Positions 9,185 through 17,939 of a stretch of 64,000 nucleotides of DNA are shown one piece after another (the stretch's first letter is position 1; the number at the start of each line of letters is the position of its first letter). Below the pieces are notes generated by a model that worked only from the letters and a program-made list of their open reading frames with translations, had not been told where the DNA came from and did no database searches. Source of the DNA: Nostoc sp. NMS8 (lineage in GTDB: Bacteria; Cyanobacteriota; Cyanobacteriia; Cyanobacteriales; Nostocaceae); contig NZ_JABXKK010000113.1 in NCBI RefSeq assembly GCF_017115045.1, positions 1 to 64,000 on the forward strand, read 5' to 3'. Both the position numbers and the translations under genes were made by a program.

Positions 9185-9493
9185 TTAATGTTCTGTGATC
9201 AAACCGGGGAAGTGTAATATCCCATCAATGAATTGTGCATGAAATCGGCGTTCGCCACCTTTCCCTAATACTTTAGATTTCAAATCGTAGCCGGATTCTT
9301 GGGAAGTCACTAGCCCCACATTACCGCGAGGAGGTACTTGCCCTTTCTCAATGGCTTTTAAATGTTTGCCATTTTGATCGTATTTTAATGCAAACTTTAT
9401 TTGTTCACTTGCAAATGAAACTAGTAGACCACTGGTTGAAAAATATACAGTATTAGGTTGAATATCTTGCCAATTATTGGGTAAAGCTTCCAT
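9185..9493 (-). CDS. Hypothetical protein, possible toxin-domain fragment
   Basis: A 102-residue protein, first gene of a two-gene unit with the downstream acidic protein. The C-terminal half contains GKGGERRFHAQFIDGILHFP, with basic and histidine residues in an arrangement often seen in compact nuclease-like domains of polymorphic toxins. The N-terminus (NNWQDIQPNTVYFSTSG) reads like a piece of a larger protein. No known family is recognised with confidence. It could be an orphan toxin module that lost its delivery portion, or an unrelated small protein family. Confidence 0.55.
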   Translation of the reverse strand: MEALPNNWQDIQPNTVYFSTSGLLVSFASEQIKFALKYDQNGKHLKAIEKGQVPPRGNVGLVTSQESGYDLKSKVLGKGGERRFHAQFIDGILHFPGLITEH

Positions 9494-9680
9494 TTAACTT
9501 ACTATTGATATAGTAGTCCAATTCTTGGGGTACTTCTTTAGTCCCTTTGATTTTGCAAACAGTTGTATCTTGAGAATCCAAACTCCGAGAGCAAAACTCG
9601 TAATGTTTAGTTTACCTTGACAAAGCTACCATTCTCACACCACTTTTAGAGAAACGTTACTCACACGGGAGAAAATACTC

Positions 9681-9780
9681 TTATTGGGGAAAACTAATAA
9701 ATGTGAAGGGTGCTAAAGTACCCACGTCATTTTTCCTCCTTGGTTGAAAGCCAGAGGGTTCCTAAACTTCCGTGAGGTTT
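9681..9780 (+). promoter_or_regulatory. Structured leader upstream of acetyltransferase
   Basis: Three hairpins can form in order: TTATTGG-GGAAAA-CTAATAA (9681-9700), GGGTGC-TAAA-GTACCC (9708-9723) and AAACTTC-CGT-GAGGTTT (9764-9780). The last encloses the only Shine-Dalgarno-like GAGG just before the ATG at 9782. A GGTTGAAAGCC segment lies between hairpins two and three. This may be a regulated leader RNA or the decayed end of an IS200/IS605-type element. Confidence 0.4.
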
Positions 9781-9781
9781 T

Positions 9782-10405
9782 ATGAAAAATATCAAAAATA
9801 AAATTACGAATAAATTAGAGCGACTGTTGGAACAATGGTTAGTACCTCGTCTGGTACGATGGGGAGAATACTTAGAAACCAAAATCAGGCGCTACAAGCA
9901 TCAAGAACTGAAGAGTCAATTAAAATTTTGTGGCTCTGGTTTGCGATTTAAGCGAGATATTAAAATTGACCATCCGCAAAATGTATCTCTGGGAAATAAA
10001 GTCTATATCGGCCAAGATGTCTTATTAGATGGTCGTGGTGGAATCACAATTGGCGACAATACCACAATTGGATTTAACGTGATTATCCTCTCTGCAAATC
10101 ACGACTATCAAAGTAATGATCTGCCTTATGAACATAATGTCTACATTCATAAACCTGTTGTCATCGGTCGCAATGTTTGGATTGGCGGAAATGTTCTAAT
10201 TGTTCCAGGAGTTTCCATTGGAGATGGTGCAATTGTGGCGGCTGGTACAGTTGTAAGTGCGAATATTGAACCTTTAGCAATTGTTGGAAATCAACGCATG
10301 AGAACAATTAAATACCGGGACAAAGAACATTATGAAAAACTCGCTAACAAGCAAGAGATTCAATCTGGATTAATAGTTAATTCTGAGATTGAACAGCATA
10401 TTTGA
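9782..10405 (+). CDS. Hexapeptide-repeat acyltransferase (MaaA/WbbJ-like)
   Basis: A 207-residue left-handed beta-helix protein of the LbH-MAT family, which transfers acetyl from acetyl-CoA to sugar hydroxyls, typically on polysaccharide or Nod-factor-like acceptors. Hexapeptide repeats run from about residue 58 (VSLGNKVYIG, ITIGDNTTIG, VVIGRNVWIG, VSIGDGAIVAAG). The catalytic histidine lies in SANHDY, inside the typical extended loop. The N-terminal 50 residues are basic and helical. It is convergent with the P450 gene. A role in decorating surface glycans made by the nearby GT4 enzymes is inference. Confidence 0.88.
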   Translation: MKNIKNKITNKLERLLEQWLVPRLVRWGEYLETKIRRYKHQELKSQLKFCGSGLRFKRDIKIDHPQNVSLGNKVYIGQDVLLDGRGGITIGDNTTIGFNVIILSANHDYQSNDLPYEHNVYIHKPVVIGRNVWIGGNVLIVPGVSIGDGAIVAAGTVVSANIEPLAIVGNQRMRTIKYRDKEHYEKLANKQEIQSGLIVNSEIEQHI

Positions 10406-10441
10406 TTAAATAAACTTGATAGACTTTTCCTAATCCTGGCT

Positions 10442-10535
10442 CTACGGTGTAAACACAAGTCTGAAATAGCTGATTAACCAAGGTTTTACCCCACCCTAAC
10501 TCTCCCATTGGAAAGGCTACAGTGTACACACAAGT
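10442..10535. repeat. Pair of 19-bp direct repeats
   Basis: CTACGGTGTAAACACAAGT at 10442-10460 and CTACAGTGTACACACAAGT at 10517-10535 match at 17 of 19 positions. Both lie in the spacer between the convergent acetyltransferase and P450 genes. The motif looks like a dispersed Nostoc-type repeat and does not code. Confidence 0.55.
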
Positions 10536-10549
10536 GGTATCTGCAAGGG

Positions 10550-10574
10550 TTTCAGGGGTTATAGACCCCTGAAA
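10550..10574. terminator. 10-bp hairpin between convergent genes
   Basis: TTTCAGGGGT and ACCCCTGAAA form a perfect stem around a 5-base loop. There is no T-tract, so rho-independent termination is possible but unproven. Confidence 0.4.
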
Positions 10575-10667
10575 TTGTCATTACAAGCAGAGCGAAGTAA
10601 TCGCATAATCCCAGCTTTGGCGGGGTGGGGTTCTTGAGGTTTAATAAGTAATCAAGCGAACTTGATA

Positions 10668-12101
10668 TTACACTAGTACTGGCGTATTCGCACGCTTTAC
10701 TTGAGGCGTTGCAATCATCCGCATTCCGGCGGGTGCAGCTAAAGTTAAACCACGGCGCACAGGACGTACAGGACGTTTATTTACTAACGATACTTGAAAT
10801 TCTGACAAAATAGTTGCCAAGACGATTTTCATTTCATACTGAGCAAATGCCATCCCAATACAGCGACGATTCCCACCACCAAAGGGTAAATATTCATAAG
10901 GTGAATATTGTCTTTCTAAAAAGCGTTCTGGTTTGAACTGCTTAGATTGTGGGTAAACTTCTTCTCGATGATGTGCTAAATAAATACTGGGGACTATTAG
11001 CGTTCCCTCTCGCAGTTCGTAGCCCATAATTGTAATTGGGGTCTTCACTATCCGCGGGAAAGCAGTCATAACAATTGGGTAAATTCGCAATGTTTCTTGG
11101 CAAACTGCTGTCAAATAGGGCAATTTAGCGACACTACTCAAATCGGGGTTAACTCCAATGGTGGTGAGTTCTTCTAGCAACTTCTCACGCACCTCTGGTA
11201 AACGATCAATCCAGTAAAAAGCCCATGTCAATGTGGAAGCGGTAGTTTCATGTCCCGCAACTAGCAGCGTCATTAACTCGTCGTGTAATTCTTCATCTGA
11301 CATCCCTTGACCATCGTCATAACGGGCCGCCATCATCAAACTTAGGATATCTTGGCGATTTTGTACAGATTCAGCCCGACGTTCTCGAAGCAAAGCATAA
11401 ATCAGTCGATCGATTTTTTGCCGTTGTTGCAGAACCCAACCCCACGGACTCCACGCACCGAAATCTTTTTGCATGAACCGGAAAAAGAAGGCGCTAGACA
11501 TTATCGGCGAACTAATGAAGTCTAGTAAGTCACTTAGCGATCGCCTCAGTTCTTCAAACAACTGTCCTTCATTCAAACCAAATACAACCCGCAGAATAAC
11601 ACGCAAGGTAATTTCTTGCATCGACTCACGGATGTTAAAAGGTTTACCAATTTGCCATTCATTACTTACCTGTCGGGTGATTTCCCCAATTTCCTCGCCG
11701 TAAGCCCGCATCCTTTCGCCATGAAAAGGTGGAGCTAATAATTGCCGTTGCCGTTGGTGGCGATCGCCATCTGATAACATGAAGGAGCGATCGCCAAGCA
11801 AAAATCTTAGCCCTATGTTCCCCCTTCCCACCTCAAAATGGCTGGAATCAGCAGTAAAAATCTGCTCCAGTGCTTGGGGTTGACTAAAATACACCAGATG
11901 GTTATCTGAGTGAACACTCCTGATTGTGAAAGTGTCACCATAGATTTTGGCAAAATCATCCACATATTTCACTGGTTGGCTAATAAACTTGATCATTCTT
12001 AGCCAACGCGGTATTTGAGGCCCATCAGGCAGATTGTAAGTAGTTGTCATCGGACTTTGTGGAGTTAATGGCTTCTGAATTTTATTGTTACGAGTTTTCA
12101 T
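10668..12101 (-). CDS. Cytochrome P450 (CYP110-like)
   Basis: A 477-residue soluble P450 monooxygenase. The oxygen-binding I-helix motif is AGHETT, the K-helix ExxR is ETLR, and the heme-thiolate loop is FGGGNRRCIGMAFA with the axial cysteine. Overall length and motif spacing fit the CYP110 group that is abundant in heterocystous cyanobacteria and oxidises fatty acids, alkanes or terpenes. No redox partner or terpene synthase is adjacent, so the substrate is unknown. The first ATG is used; a second ATG at codon 18 (12050) is an alternative start just before the conserved LPDGPQIPRWLRM region. Confidence 0.93.
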   Translation of the reverse strand: MKTRNNKIQKPLTPQSPMTTTYNLPDGPQIPRWLRMIKFISQPVKYVDDFAKIYGDTFTIRSVHSDNHLVYFSQPQALEQIFTADSSHFEVGRGNIGLRFLLGDRSFMLSDGDRHQRQRQLLAPPFHGERMRAYGEEIGEITRQVSNEWQIGKPFNIRESMQEITLRVILRVVFGLNEGQLFEELRRSLSDLLDFISSPIMSSAFFFRFMQKDFGAWSPWGWVLQQRQKIDRLIYALLRERRAESVQNRQDILSLMMAARYDDGQGMSDEELHDELMTLLVAGHETTASTLTWAFYWIDRLPEVREKLLEELTTIGVNPDLSSVAKLPYLTAVCQETLRIYPIVMTAFPRIVKTPITIMGYELREGTLIVPSIYLAHHREEVYPQSKQFKPERFLERQYSPYEYLPFGGGNRRCIGMAFAQYEMKIVLATILSEFQVSLVNKRPVRPVRRGLTLAAPAGMRMIATPQVKRANTPVLV

Positions 12102-12314
12102 GTTACTTATAGGTTACAGAAAGCTGTATATTCATCATGGGGGACTAGGGACTGGAGACTGGGGACTGAAAAGAAGACAAAGAGGATAATAATAACTCTT
12201 GTACAGAAGCGATTAATCGCGGCTCTACTCCTAACTCAGCACTCCTAACTCAGCACGGGCTAAACCTTAGCTATCCGCTAACAGCACTAAGAGAGGCAGC
12301 ATTGGAAGCAAGCA

Positions 12315-12950
12315 GTGCCAAAAATCATCGCTATTCTTAACGGTAAAGGAGGAGTCGGTAAAACGACTACCGCAGTCAATCTGGCTGCAAACTTTGCGAA
12401 GAAAAAAAAGGTGCTGTTGATTGACGCAGATATTCAAGGTTCTGCTAGTTGGTGGTTTGGGCGCAGTCAACAGGGAATGGGATTTGATTTGTCTCAAGAA
12501 ACAGATCCCACACTTTTAGGTGATTTAGCAAAGATAACAGGTTACGATTTAGTAGTGGTAGATACACCTCCCGCCCTGCGCTCTGAAGCATTAGTGGCGG
12601 TAGTTGCGATCGCAAATTATCTAGTTTTGCCTACACCCCCAGCCGCAATGGATTTAGCAATCCTCGTGGAAACAGTCAAGGAAGCCGTCATCCCCGTGGG
12701 AACCCCCCATCGGGTATTGCTCACCAAAGTCGATACGCGCAGTCTTGGGGAAGCGCAAGAAGCAAAAAACACTCTCACTCGCTTAGGTATTCCTACTTGT
12801 AATACCTTTATCCGTGCTTATAAAGCTCATGAACGAGCAGGACTAGAAGGTGTAGCGATTACTCAATGGCGAGGAGGAAACGCACGGGAGGCGGAATTAG
12901 ACTACCGCCGTGCAGCTGATGAATTACAGCGTGATTGGAGAAAAGAATAA
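12315..12950 (+). CDS. ParA/MinD-type ATPase, McdA-like candidate
   Basis: A 211-residue deviant Walker ATPase of the ParA family. The Walker A is KGGVGKTT (residues 11-18) with both the signature and the catalytic lysine. The Walker A' segment is LIDADIQGSASWWFGR and Walker B is VVVDTP. It has no N-terminal helix-turn-helix, so it is the small ParA type that uses the nucleoid as a matrix to position cargo. It starts with GTG at 12315, and its stop overlaps the next ATG (TAATG). The coupled coiled-coil partner, in place of a ParB, suggests protein-cargo positioning, possibly of carboxysomes (McdA type 2), rather than DNA partition. Confidence 0.88.
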   Translation: MPKIIAILNGKGGVGKTTTAVNLAANFAKKKKVLLIDADIQGSASWWFGRSQQGMGFDLSQETDPTLLGDLAKITGYDLVVVDTPPALRSEALVAVVAIANYLVLPTPPAAMDLAILVETVKEAVIPVGTPHRVLLTKVDTRSLGEAQEAKNTLTRLGIPTCNTFIRAYKAHERAGLEGVAITQWRGGNAREAELDYRRAADELQRDWRKE

Positions 12951-13573
12951 TGGCTAGGAAACAAAGTCTCTCTGACTTACTACAAGAAGAGGCGCAAAAA
13001 TTTACACCCCCAGAAGGTGAATCTGCGATCGAAGTTACAGCCGAAAAAGTTGCCGAAGAAGAGGTTTCATCTGATGAAGAATCGTTAGGACAACCACTTG
13101 AGCCAACTTCTACTAAGCGCACAAGTCCCACCAAAGCTGATTTAGAAGCAACTGTCAAAGAATTGACAGGTAATCTAGAAACAAGCCACAAAAAAGAAGC
13201 ATCTCTAGGACAAGAAATTACTGATTTGCAATCAAAATTATCTAAACAAAAAACCTTTACATCAGAGCAAAAATCATTACTAGAACAACTAACAAAAGAA
13301 CTGGACGAAACCAAAAAAACAGCACTGCAACTTGCAGAAGCAAACTCCCAGCTGATAGAAGAAATTAAGGCTTTAAAACAAACAGCAGAAGAAAAATCTC
13401 AACTTGCTGTAGCTGTCAAAGAGACTAGTGCGATCAAACCAGTAAAAGACCACTACAATCCACTTAACTACAAGAAATCACATCGGTCATCGGAAACACT
13501 AGCTCAAAATCAACCACAAAATCAACCAAATGAGTATCCTGATAGTTCTAATGAGATGTGGTTACTTGACTAG
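12950..13573 (+). CDS. Coiled-coil partner of ParA, McdB-like candidate
   Basis: A 207-residue hydrophilic protein translated from the ATG that overlaps the ParA stop codon (TAATG). In order it shows a short helical start (ARKQSLSDLLQEEAQKF), an acidic disordered stretch to about residue 55, a long Lys/Glu/Gln/Leu coiled coil (about 60-145), and a Gln/Asn-rich tail ending in NEMWLLD. A single C-terminal tryptophan after a Gln-rich coiled coil is, as I recall, the hallmark of McdB carboxysome adaptors. No ParB DNA-binding domain is present. The function is inferred from architecture and gene coupling only. Confidence 0.75.
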   Translation: MARKQSLSDLLQEEAQKFTPPEGESAIEVTAEKVAEEEVSSDEESLGQPLEPTSTKRTSPTKADLEATVKELTGNLETSHKKEASLGQEITDLQSKLSKQKTFTSEQKSLLEQLTKELDETKKTALQLAEANSQLIEEIKALKQTAEEKSQLAVAVKETSAIKPVKDHYNPLNYKKSHRSSETLAQNQPQNQPNEYPDSSNEMWLLD

Positions 13574-13617
13574 AGCAAATATACCTGGCAATTTCTAATC
13601 GCAGCGACACAAACTTA

Positions 13618-13635
13618 AGTCCGCCCAGGCGGACT
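13618..13635. repeat. 18-bp palindrome
   Basis: AGTCCGCC-CA-GGCGGACT is an 8-bp stem with a 2-base centre, 45 bp after the coiled-coil gene. It could stabilise the 3' end of the parA operon mRNA or be a dispersed cyanobacterial palindrome. Confidence 0.5.
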
Positions 13636-13789
13636 CCACACAAACAGGAATTCACCTGATGGCAATTACTCGCTCTACCTTGGGGCGATTCGTTTAAATA
13701 ACTTAAACTCTAACTAGTGCGATCGCTCACTGTATTTACGACAGCGGCACGATAAAATTCTAAAACCATAATCGTACTAAAAGGTCTAA

Positions 13790-14773
13790 ATGGCAGAAAC
13801 ACTATTCTTCAACGCCTTACGGGAAGCCATTGACGAAGAAATGGCGCGTGACTCCAGCGTATTCGTTCTCGGTGAAGATGTTGGACACTACGGCGGTTCC
13901 TATAAAGTTACCAAAGACCTGTACCAAAAATATGGCGAACTCCGCGTTCTAGACACCCCCATTGCTGAAAATAGCTTTACAGGCATGGCCGTGGGAGCTG
14001 CGATGACTGGCTTGCGTCCCATCATTGAAGGCATGAATATGGGCTTTTTATTGCTCGCCTTCAACCAAATAGCCAACAACGCCGGAATGCTACGCTATAC
14101 CTCTGGCGGTAACTTTAAAATTCCGATGGTAATTCGCGGCCCTGGCGGTGTGGGAAGACAGCTAGGCGCAGAACATTCCCAACGATTAGAAACTTACTTT
14201 CAAGCTGTGCCAGGGTTGAAAATTGTTGCCTGCTCCACGCCAAGAAACGCCAAAGGACTACTGAAATCCGCTATCCGCAATGATAATCCGGTGTTGTTCT
14301 TTGAACACGTTCTGCTTTACAACTTAAAAGAAGATTTACCAGAAGAAGAATATTTACTACCTCTGGATAAAGCAGAAATTGTCCGTCCAGGAAAAGATGT
14401 GACAATTATTACTTACTCGCGGATGCGCCATCATGTGGTGCAAGCAGTAAAAACTCTTGAAAAACAAGGATACGATCCAGAAGTTATCGATTTAATATCT
14501 CTCAAACCATTAGATTTTGATACCATTGGTGCATCCATACGTAAAACCCATAAAGTCATTGTTGTGGAAGAATCCATGCGAACTGCGGGTATTGGAGCAG
14601 AAGTCATCGCCTCAATAAACGATCGCTTATTCGATGAATTAGATGCGCCAGTACTGCGGCTTTCTTCCCAAGATATTCCCACACCCTATAACGGCAATCT
14701 GGAGCGACTGACAATCGTCCAACCAGAGCAAATAGTAGAAGCTGTGGAAAAAATGGTAGCTTTGCGAGTCTAG
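13790..14773 (+). CDS. pdhB: Pyruvate dehydrogenase E1 beta subunit
   Basis: A 327-residue E1 beta subunit, usual length. With E1 alpha it forms the heterotetramer that decarboxylates pyruvate with thiamine diphosphate and feeds acetyl-CoA synthesis in the cytosol. It shows the FVLGEDVGHYGG start, the ThDP-contacting PIAENSFTGMAVGAA region, the GPGGVGRQLGAEHSQ loop, and the C-terminal transketolase domain with VVEESMRTAGIGAE. The E1 alpha gene is not nearby, which is usual in cyanobacteria where the subunits are scattered. secD follows after 199 bp that include a heptamer repeat tract. Confidence 0.96.
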   Translation: MAETLFFNALREAIDEEMARDSSVFVLGEDVGHYGGSYKVTKDLYQKYGELRVLDTPIAENSFTGMAVGAAMTGLRPIIEGMNMGFLLLAFNQIANNAGMLRYTSGGNFKIPMVIRGPGGVGRQLGAEHSQRLETYFQAVPGLKIVACSTPRNAKGLLKSAIRNDNPVLFFEHVLLYNLKEDLPEEEYLLPLDKAEIVRPGKDVTIITYSRMRHHVVQAVKTLEKQGYDPEVIDLISLKPLDFDTIGASIRKTHKVIVVEESMRTAGIGAEVIASINDRLFDELDAPVLRLSSQDIPTPYNGNLERLTIVQPEQIVEAVEKMVALRV

Positions 14774-14920
14774 GGATTGGGGAAGGTGGGGCCCCCTCTG
14801 GGGATAAGGGGTAATGGGGACTGGGGACTGGTGACTGGGGTGGAGCAAGAGAAGAATAACAATACCCAATACCCAATACCCAATCCCCAATCCCCGATCC
14901 CCAGTACCCAATACTTACTC
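14774..14920. repeat. STRR tract (degenerate heptamers)
   Basis: A GGGGACTGGGGACTG-type array (14812-14842) is followed by an opposing CCCAATACCCAATACCCAATCCCC-type array cut into runs of six to seven bases. The two halves are roughly inverted and could fold together. This is the short tandemly repeated repetitive DNA typical of Nostoc/Anabaena, sitting between pdhB and secD. Confidence 0.75.
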
Positions 14921-14972
14921 ATAACTCCTCAAAAGAGCGCTATTATAGCGTTTGTCAGTTGCGAGTTATGGT

Positions 14973-16391
14973 ATGCAAAGACAGCGATCGCTATTAATTT
15001 TGATTTTAGTCCTGATAATCGCCGCTATTACGGTGATTGCCACAATTCCGATACCCCTGGGACTGGATTTGCGCGGAGGTTCACAGCTCACAATTCAGGT
15101 GAAACCATCACCGGAAATTCCCAAAATCACCGACCGAGAATTGGAAGGTGTGAAGAAAGTTGTCGAAGGTCGGATTAATGGTTTGGGTGTTTCTGAGCCA
15201 GTAATCCAAACAGTCAGCTCAGATAAAATCTTGGTGCAACTACCAGGAGTCAATGATCCAGAGCAAGCTGAACGGGTGCTAGGGGGTACAGCACAGTTAG
15301 AATTTCGTACCCAAAAGGCGAATACAGAAACTCAACTACTTGCTTTTCAAGCATCTAGAGCCGAATTGAAAGCCAAGCAAGAAGAGTTGAAAAAGAGTAC
15401 CGATAAAGCGGCAATTGTCAAGAATCAAGAAGATTTACTGAAAAATAATCAAGCGATCGCAGAATTGTTTGAAAGCACCAATCCACCGCTAATTGGTAAA
15501 TATCTCAAGGATGCCTATGGTGAACCCACTCAAGGTAACAACTGGAATGTTGCCATTCGCTTCGACCAAAAGGGTGGTGAACTGTTTGCCAATTTGACGA
15601 AAAATCTTGCTGGTACTGGGCGTAGTATTGGTGTTTTTCTGGACAATGAAGTTATTAGCGCCCCTACCGTGGGTATAGAATTTGCCGCCACTGGTATTAC
15701 TGGTGGTTCTGCTGTGATTACAGGACGGTTTACCGCCCAACAAGCCAATGACTTAGGTGTGCAGCTACGCGGTGGGGCATTACCCGTACCAGTAGAAATA
15801 GTTGAAAACCGTACCGTCGGGGCAAGTTTAGGTAAAGATAGTATTCAACGCAGTATTTACGCTGGTATTGGTGGATTGCTGTTAGTATTAGTTTTCATGT
15901 TAGTTTACTACCGACTACCAGGGTTAATTGCGGACTTTTCTTTGATTATCTATGCGCTATTGACCTATGCCACTTTCGCTTTGCTAGGCATTACATTAAC
16001 TCTCCCTGGTATTGCTGGGTTTATCCTCAGTATCGGTATGGCAGTTGATGCTAACGTATTGATTTTTGAGCGCACCCGTGAAGAACTACGTGCTGGTAAA
16101 ACTTTATATCGTTCTGTAGAGTCAGGATTCTACCGAGCTTGGTCTAGCATTTTAGATAGTCATGTCACATCATTAATTTCTTGTGCAGCACTATTTTTCT
16201 TAGGAGCAGGTTTAGTTAAAGGCTTTGCTTTGACATTGGCACTAGGGTTAGGAGTAAATTTGTTTACTGCCATTACTTGTAGTCGCACACTGCTGTTCCT
16301 AACATTGGGATTTCCCAACTTGCGTAAGCCAGAGTTGTTTTGTCCCAATCTCTCAACGTCAATTAAGTCTGGTGCGGAGGTACAGTCATGA
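14973..16391 (+). CDS. secD: Protein translocase subunit SecD
   Basis: A 472-residue SecD. It works with SecF on the periplasmic side of SecYEG and uses the proton gradient to complete protein export. An N-terminal membrane helix (LLILILVLIIAAITVIATI) is followed by the LGLDLRGGSQ signature, the large P1 head region, and five C-terminal membrane helices with GMAVDANVLIFERTREE. I chose the ATG at 14973; a TTG 21 bp upstream is in frame but less likely. The stop overlaps the secF start (ATGA), so the two are translationally coupled. Confidence 0.96.
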   Translation: MQRQRSLLILILVLIIAAITVIATIPIPLGLDLRGGSQLTIQVKPSPEIPKITDRELEGVKKVVEGRINGLGVSEPVIQTVSSDKILVQLPGVNDPEQAERVLGGTAQLEFRTQKANTETQLLAFQASRAELKAKQEELKKSTDKAAIVKNQEDLLKNNQAIAELFESTNPPLIGKYLKDAYGEPTQGNNWNVAIRFDQKGGELFANLTKNLAGTGRSIGVFLDNEVISAPTVGIEFAATGITGGSAVITGRFTAQQANDLGVQLRGGALPVPVEIVENRTVGASLGKDSIQRSIYAGIGGLLLVLVFMLVYYRLPGLIADFSLIIYALLTYATFALLGITLTLPGIAGFILSIGMAVDANVLIFERTREELRAGKTLYRSVESGFYRAWSSILDSHVTSLISCAALFFLGAGLVKGFALTLALGLGVNLFTAITCSRTLLFLTLGFPNLRKPELFCPNLSTSIKSGAEVQS

Positions 16392-17365
16392 AATTTAGTG
16401 TCATCAAACGTCGGAGACTTTGGTGGACAATTTCTACCACCTTGATGCTCGTTAGCATCGTGGCAATGGTGATTTCTTGGCAACAACTAGGCGCACCACT
16501 ACGTCCCAGTTTAGATTTTGTTGGTGGTACACGACTACAATTTGAACGCGATTGTACACAACCAAACAGCTGCGCTCAACCAATTGAAATTTCTGATGTC
16601 AGGGAAGTAATTGACGCTCAAAAGCTAAATAATAGTAGCATTCAAGTTGTTGGTCAAAAACAACAGGGAATATCTATTCGCACAAAGACATTAAATGTCG
16701 ATGAACGCACCCAGTTGCAAACAGCTTTGAGTGAAAAAATTGGAGCCTTTAACTCGAAAGTCACTCAAATTGATACCGTTGGCCCAACACTTGGTCGTCA
16801 GCTATTTTCCCAAGGGTTACTAGCTCTGATTGTCTCCTTTGCTGGGATCGTTATTTATTTAAGTGTGCGGTTCCAGGTGGACTATGCTGTAATTGCAATT
16901 CTTGCCTTGTTCCATGATGTTTTGATTACGCTGGGTGTTTTCTCCATCTTAGGATTAGTAGTAGGTATTGAAGTTGATAGCCTTTTCGTCGTTGCTATTT
17001 TGACTATTACTGGTTTCTCGGTGACAGATACCGTGGTTATCTACGATCGCATTCGAGAAATACTGCATCTACATCCTAACGATCACATTGACAAAGTTGT
17101 TGATGATGCAACTAATCAAACTTTAACGCGATCGATTAATACCACGTTAACCGTTTTGCTAACATTATTTTCTCTGTTTCTATTTGGTGGTGAAACCCTG
17201 AGAAACTTTGCCCTGGCCTTAATTATTGGATTTACAATGGGTGCATACTCAAGTATTTTCCTCGCCAGTACTCTCCTTGCTTGGTGGCGAGAGCGCAGGG
17301 GTCAATCTCAGGTGCTAGAAAATGCAGAGCCGATTGATACATCTACCAGTTCCCAGGATAGTTAA
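16388..17365 (+). CDS. secF: Protein translocase subunit SecF
   Basis: A 325-residue SecF, partner of SecD. It has an N-terminal membrane helix, the SLDFVGGTRLQ periplasmic motif, the GPTLGRQL segment before the second helix, and the conserved TGFSVTDTVVIYDRIRE in the membrane bundle. The ATG at 16388 overlaps the secD stop by four bases. The following small membrane protein lies 72 bp downstream and may be part of the operon. Confidence 0.96.
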   Translation: MKFSVIKRRRLWWTISTTLMLVSIVAMVISWQQLGAPLRPSLDFVGGTRLQFERDCTQPNSCAQPIEISDVREVIDAQKLNNSSIQVVGQKQQGISIRTKTLNVDERTQLQTALSEKIGAFNSKVTQIDTVGPTLGRQLFSQGLLALIVSFAGIVIYLSVRFQVDYAVIAILALFHDVLITLGVFSILGLVVGIEVDSLFVVAILTITGFSVTDTVVIYDRIREILHLHPNDHIDKVVDDATNQTLTRSINTTLTVLLTLFSLFLFGGETLRNFALALIIGFTMGAYSSIFLASTLLAWWRERRGQSQVLENAEPIDTSTSSQDS

Positions 17366-17437
17366 ACTTGTGTATATTTCACAATTGGGTGAAAGCATTT
17401 TGAATGTCTCACCCACGCCTTGCAATTTTATTCCCCT

Positions 17438-17851
17438 ATGGATCAACCGGAAGAACCATTAACTACTGTTCCAGACTTTGAGAAATCTGACCCATCGTTT
17501 GCTCAACAAGTACAAAGGCTACATCAACTGACAGTATATGGCAGGTGGCTGTTTGTGGGCTGTTTATGGCTCACCATTGCGCCTGTCTCCTTGTGGGGTC
17601 TACGTACAGAAATTGCTCTGTGGCAACAATATTTTACCTGGGTGGCAGTGAGATTTGGACTGTTCTATCATCCACTGTCTACCTTCGGTCTAGCCTTTTG
17701 TCTGGGGATGACTGCTGCGGTTTTAGTTTGGCAAAGTCGGAATATTCTACTCGGACTACCACAGCAGGAAAAACAACGTTTAGAAAAACAAGTTTATCGG
17801 ATACGTCAGCAGGGAGCAACTCATCCTTTATGGAAGTGGGTTTGTCGCTAA
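17438..17851 (+). CDS. Small membrane protein, unknown
   Basis: A 137-residue protein when started at the ATG of 17438 (a TTG at 17420 is also in frame). An acidic N-terminus precedes two membrane helices (about residues 41-60 and 82-105), then a basic cytoplasmic tail (QEKQRLEKQVYRIRQQG). I do not recognise a named family; similar proteins follow secDF in other cyanobacteria as far as I recall. Its place after secF suggests an export- or envelope-related role, which is only inference. Confidence 0.7.
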   Translation: MDQPEEPLTTVPDFEKSDPSFAQQVQRLHQLTVYGRWLFVGCLWLTIAPVSLWGLRTEIALWQQYFTWVAVRFGLFYHPLSTFGLAFCLGMTAAVLVWQSRNILLGLPQQEKQRLEKQVYRIRQQGATHPLWKWVCR

Positions 17852-17939
17852 ATTTTCTTTATCGTTGCATATACATAGACACGTACAGCAATTTCTAGCA
17901 AAATATGACTTAAATATACAAAGATAGTGCCAGAAGTGG

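Noticed and set aside
12315..13573. Plasmid-partition locus
   Set aside because: The partner lacks any ParB/CopG-like DNA-binding domain, no parS-like repeats are visible, and the flanks are chromosomal housekeeping genes.
14604..14911. Two 90-codon minus-strand ORFs at the pdhB end
   Set aside because: They consist of pdhB antisense plus translated heptamer repeats (Pro/Ser/Leu-rich).
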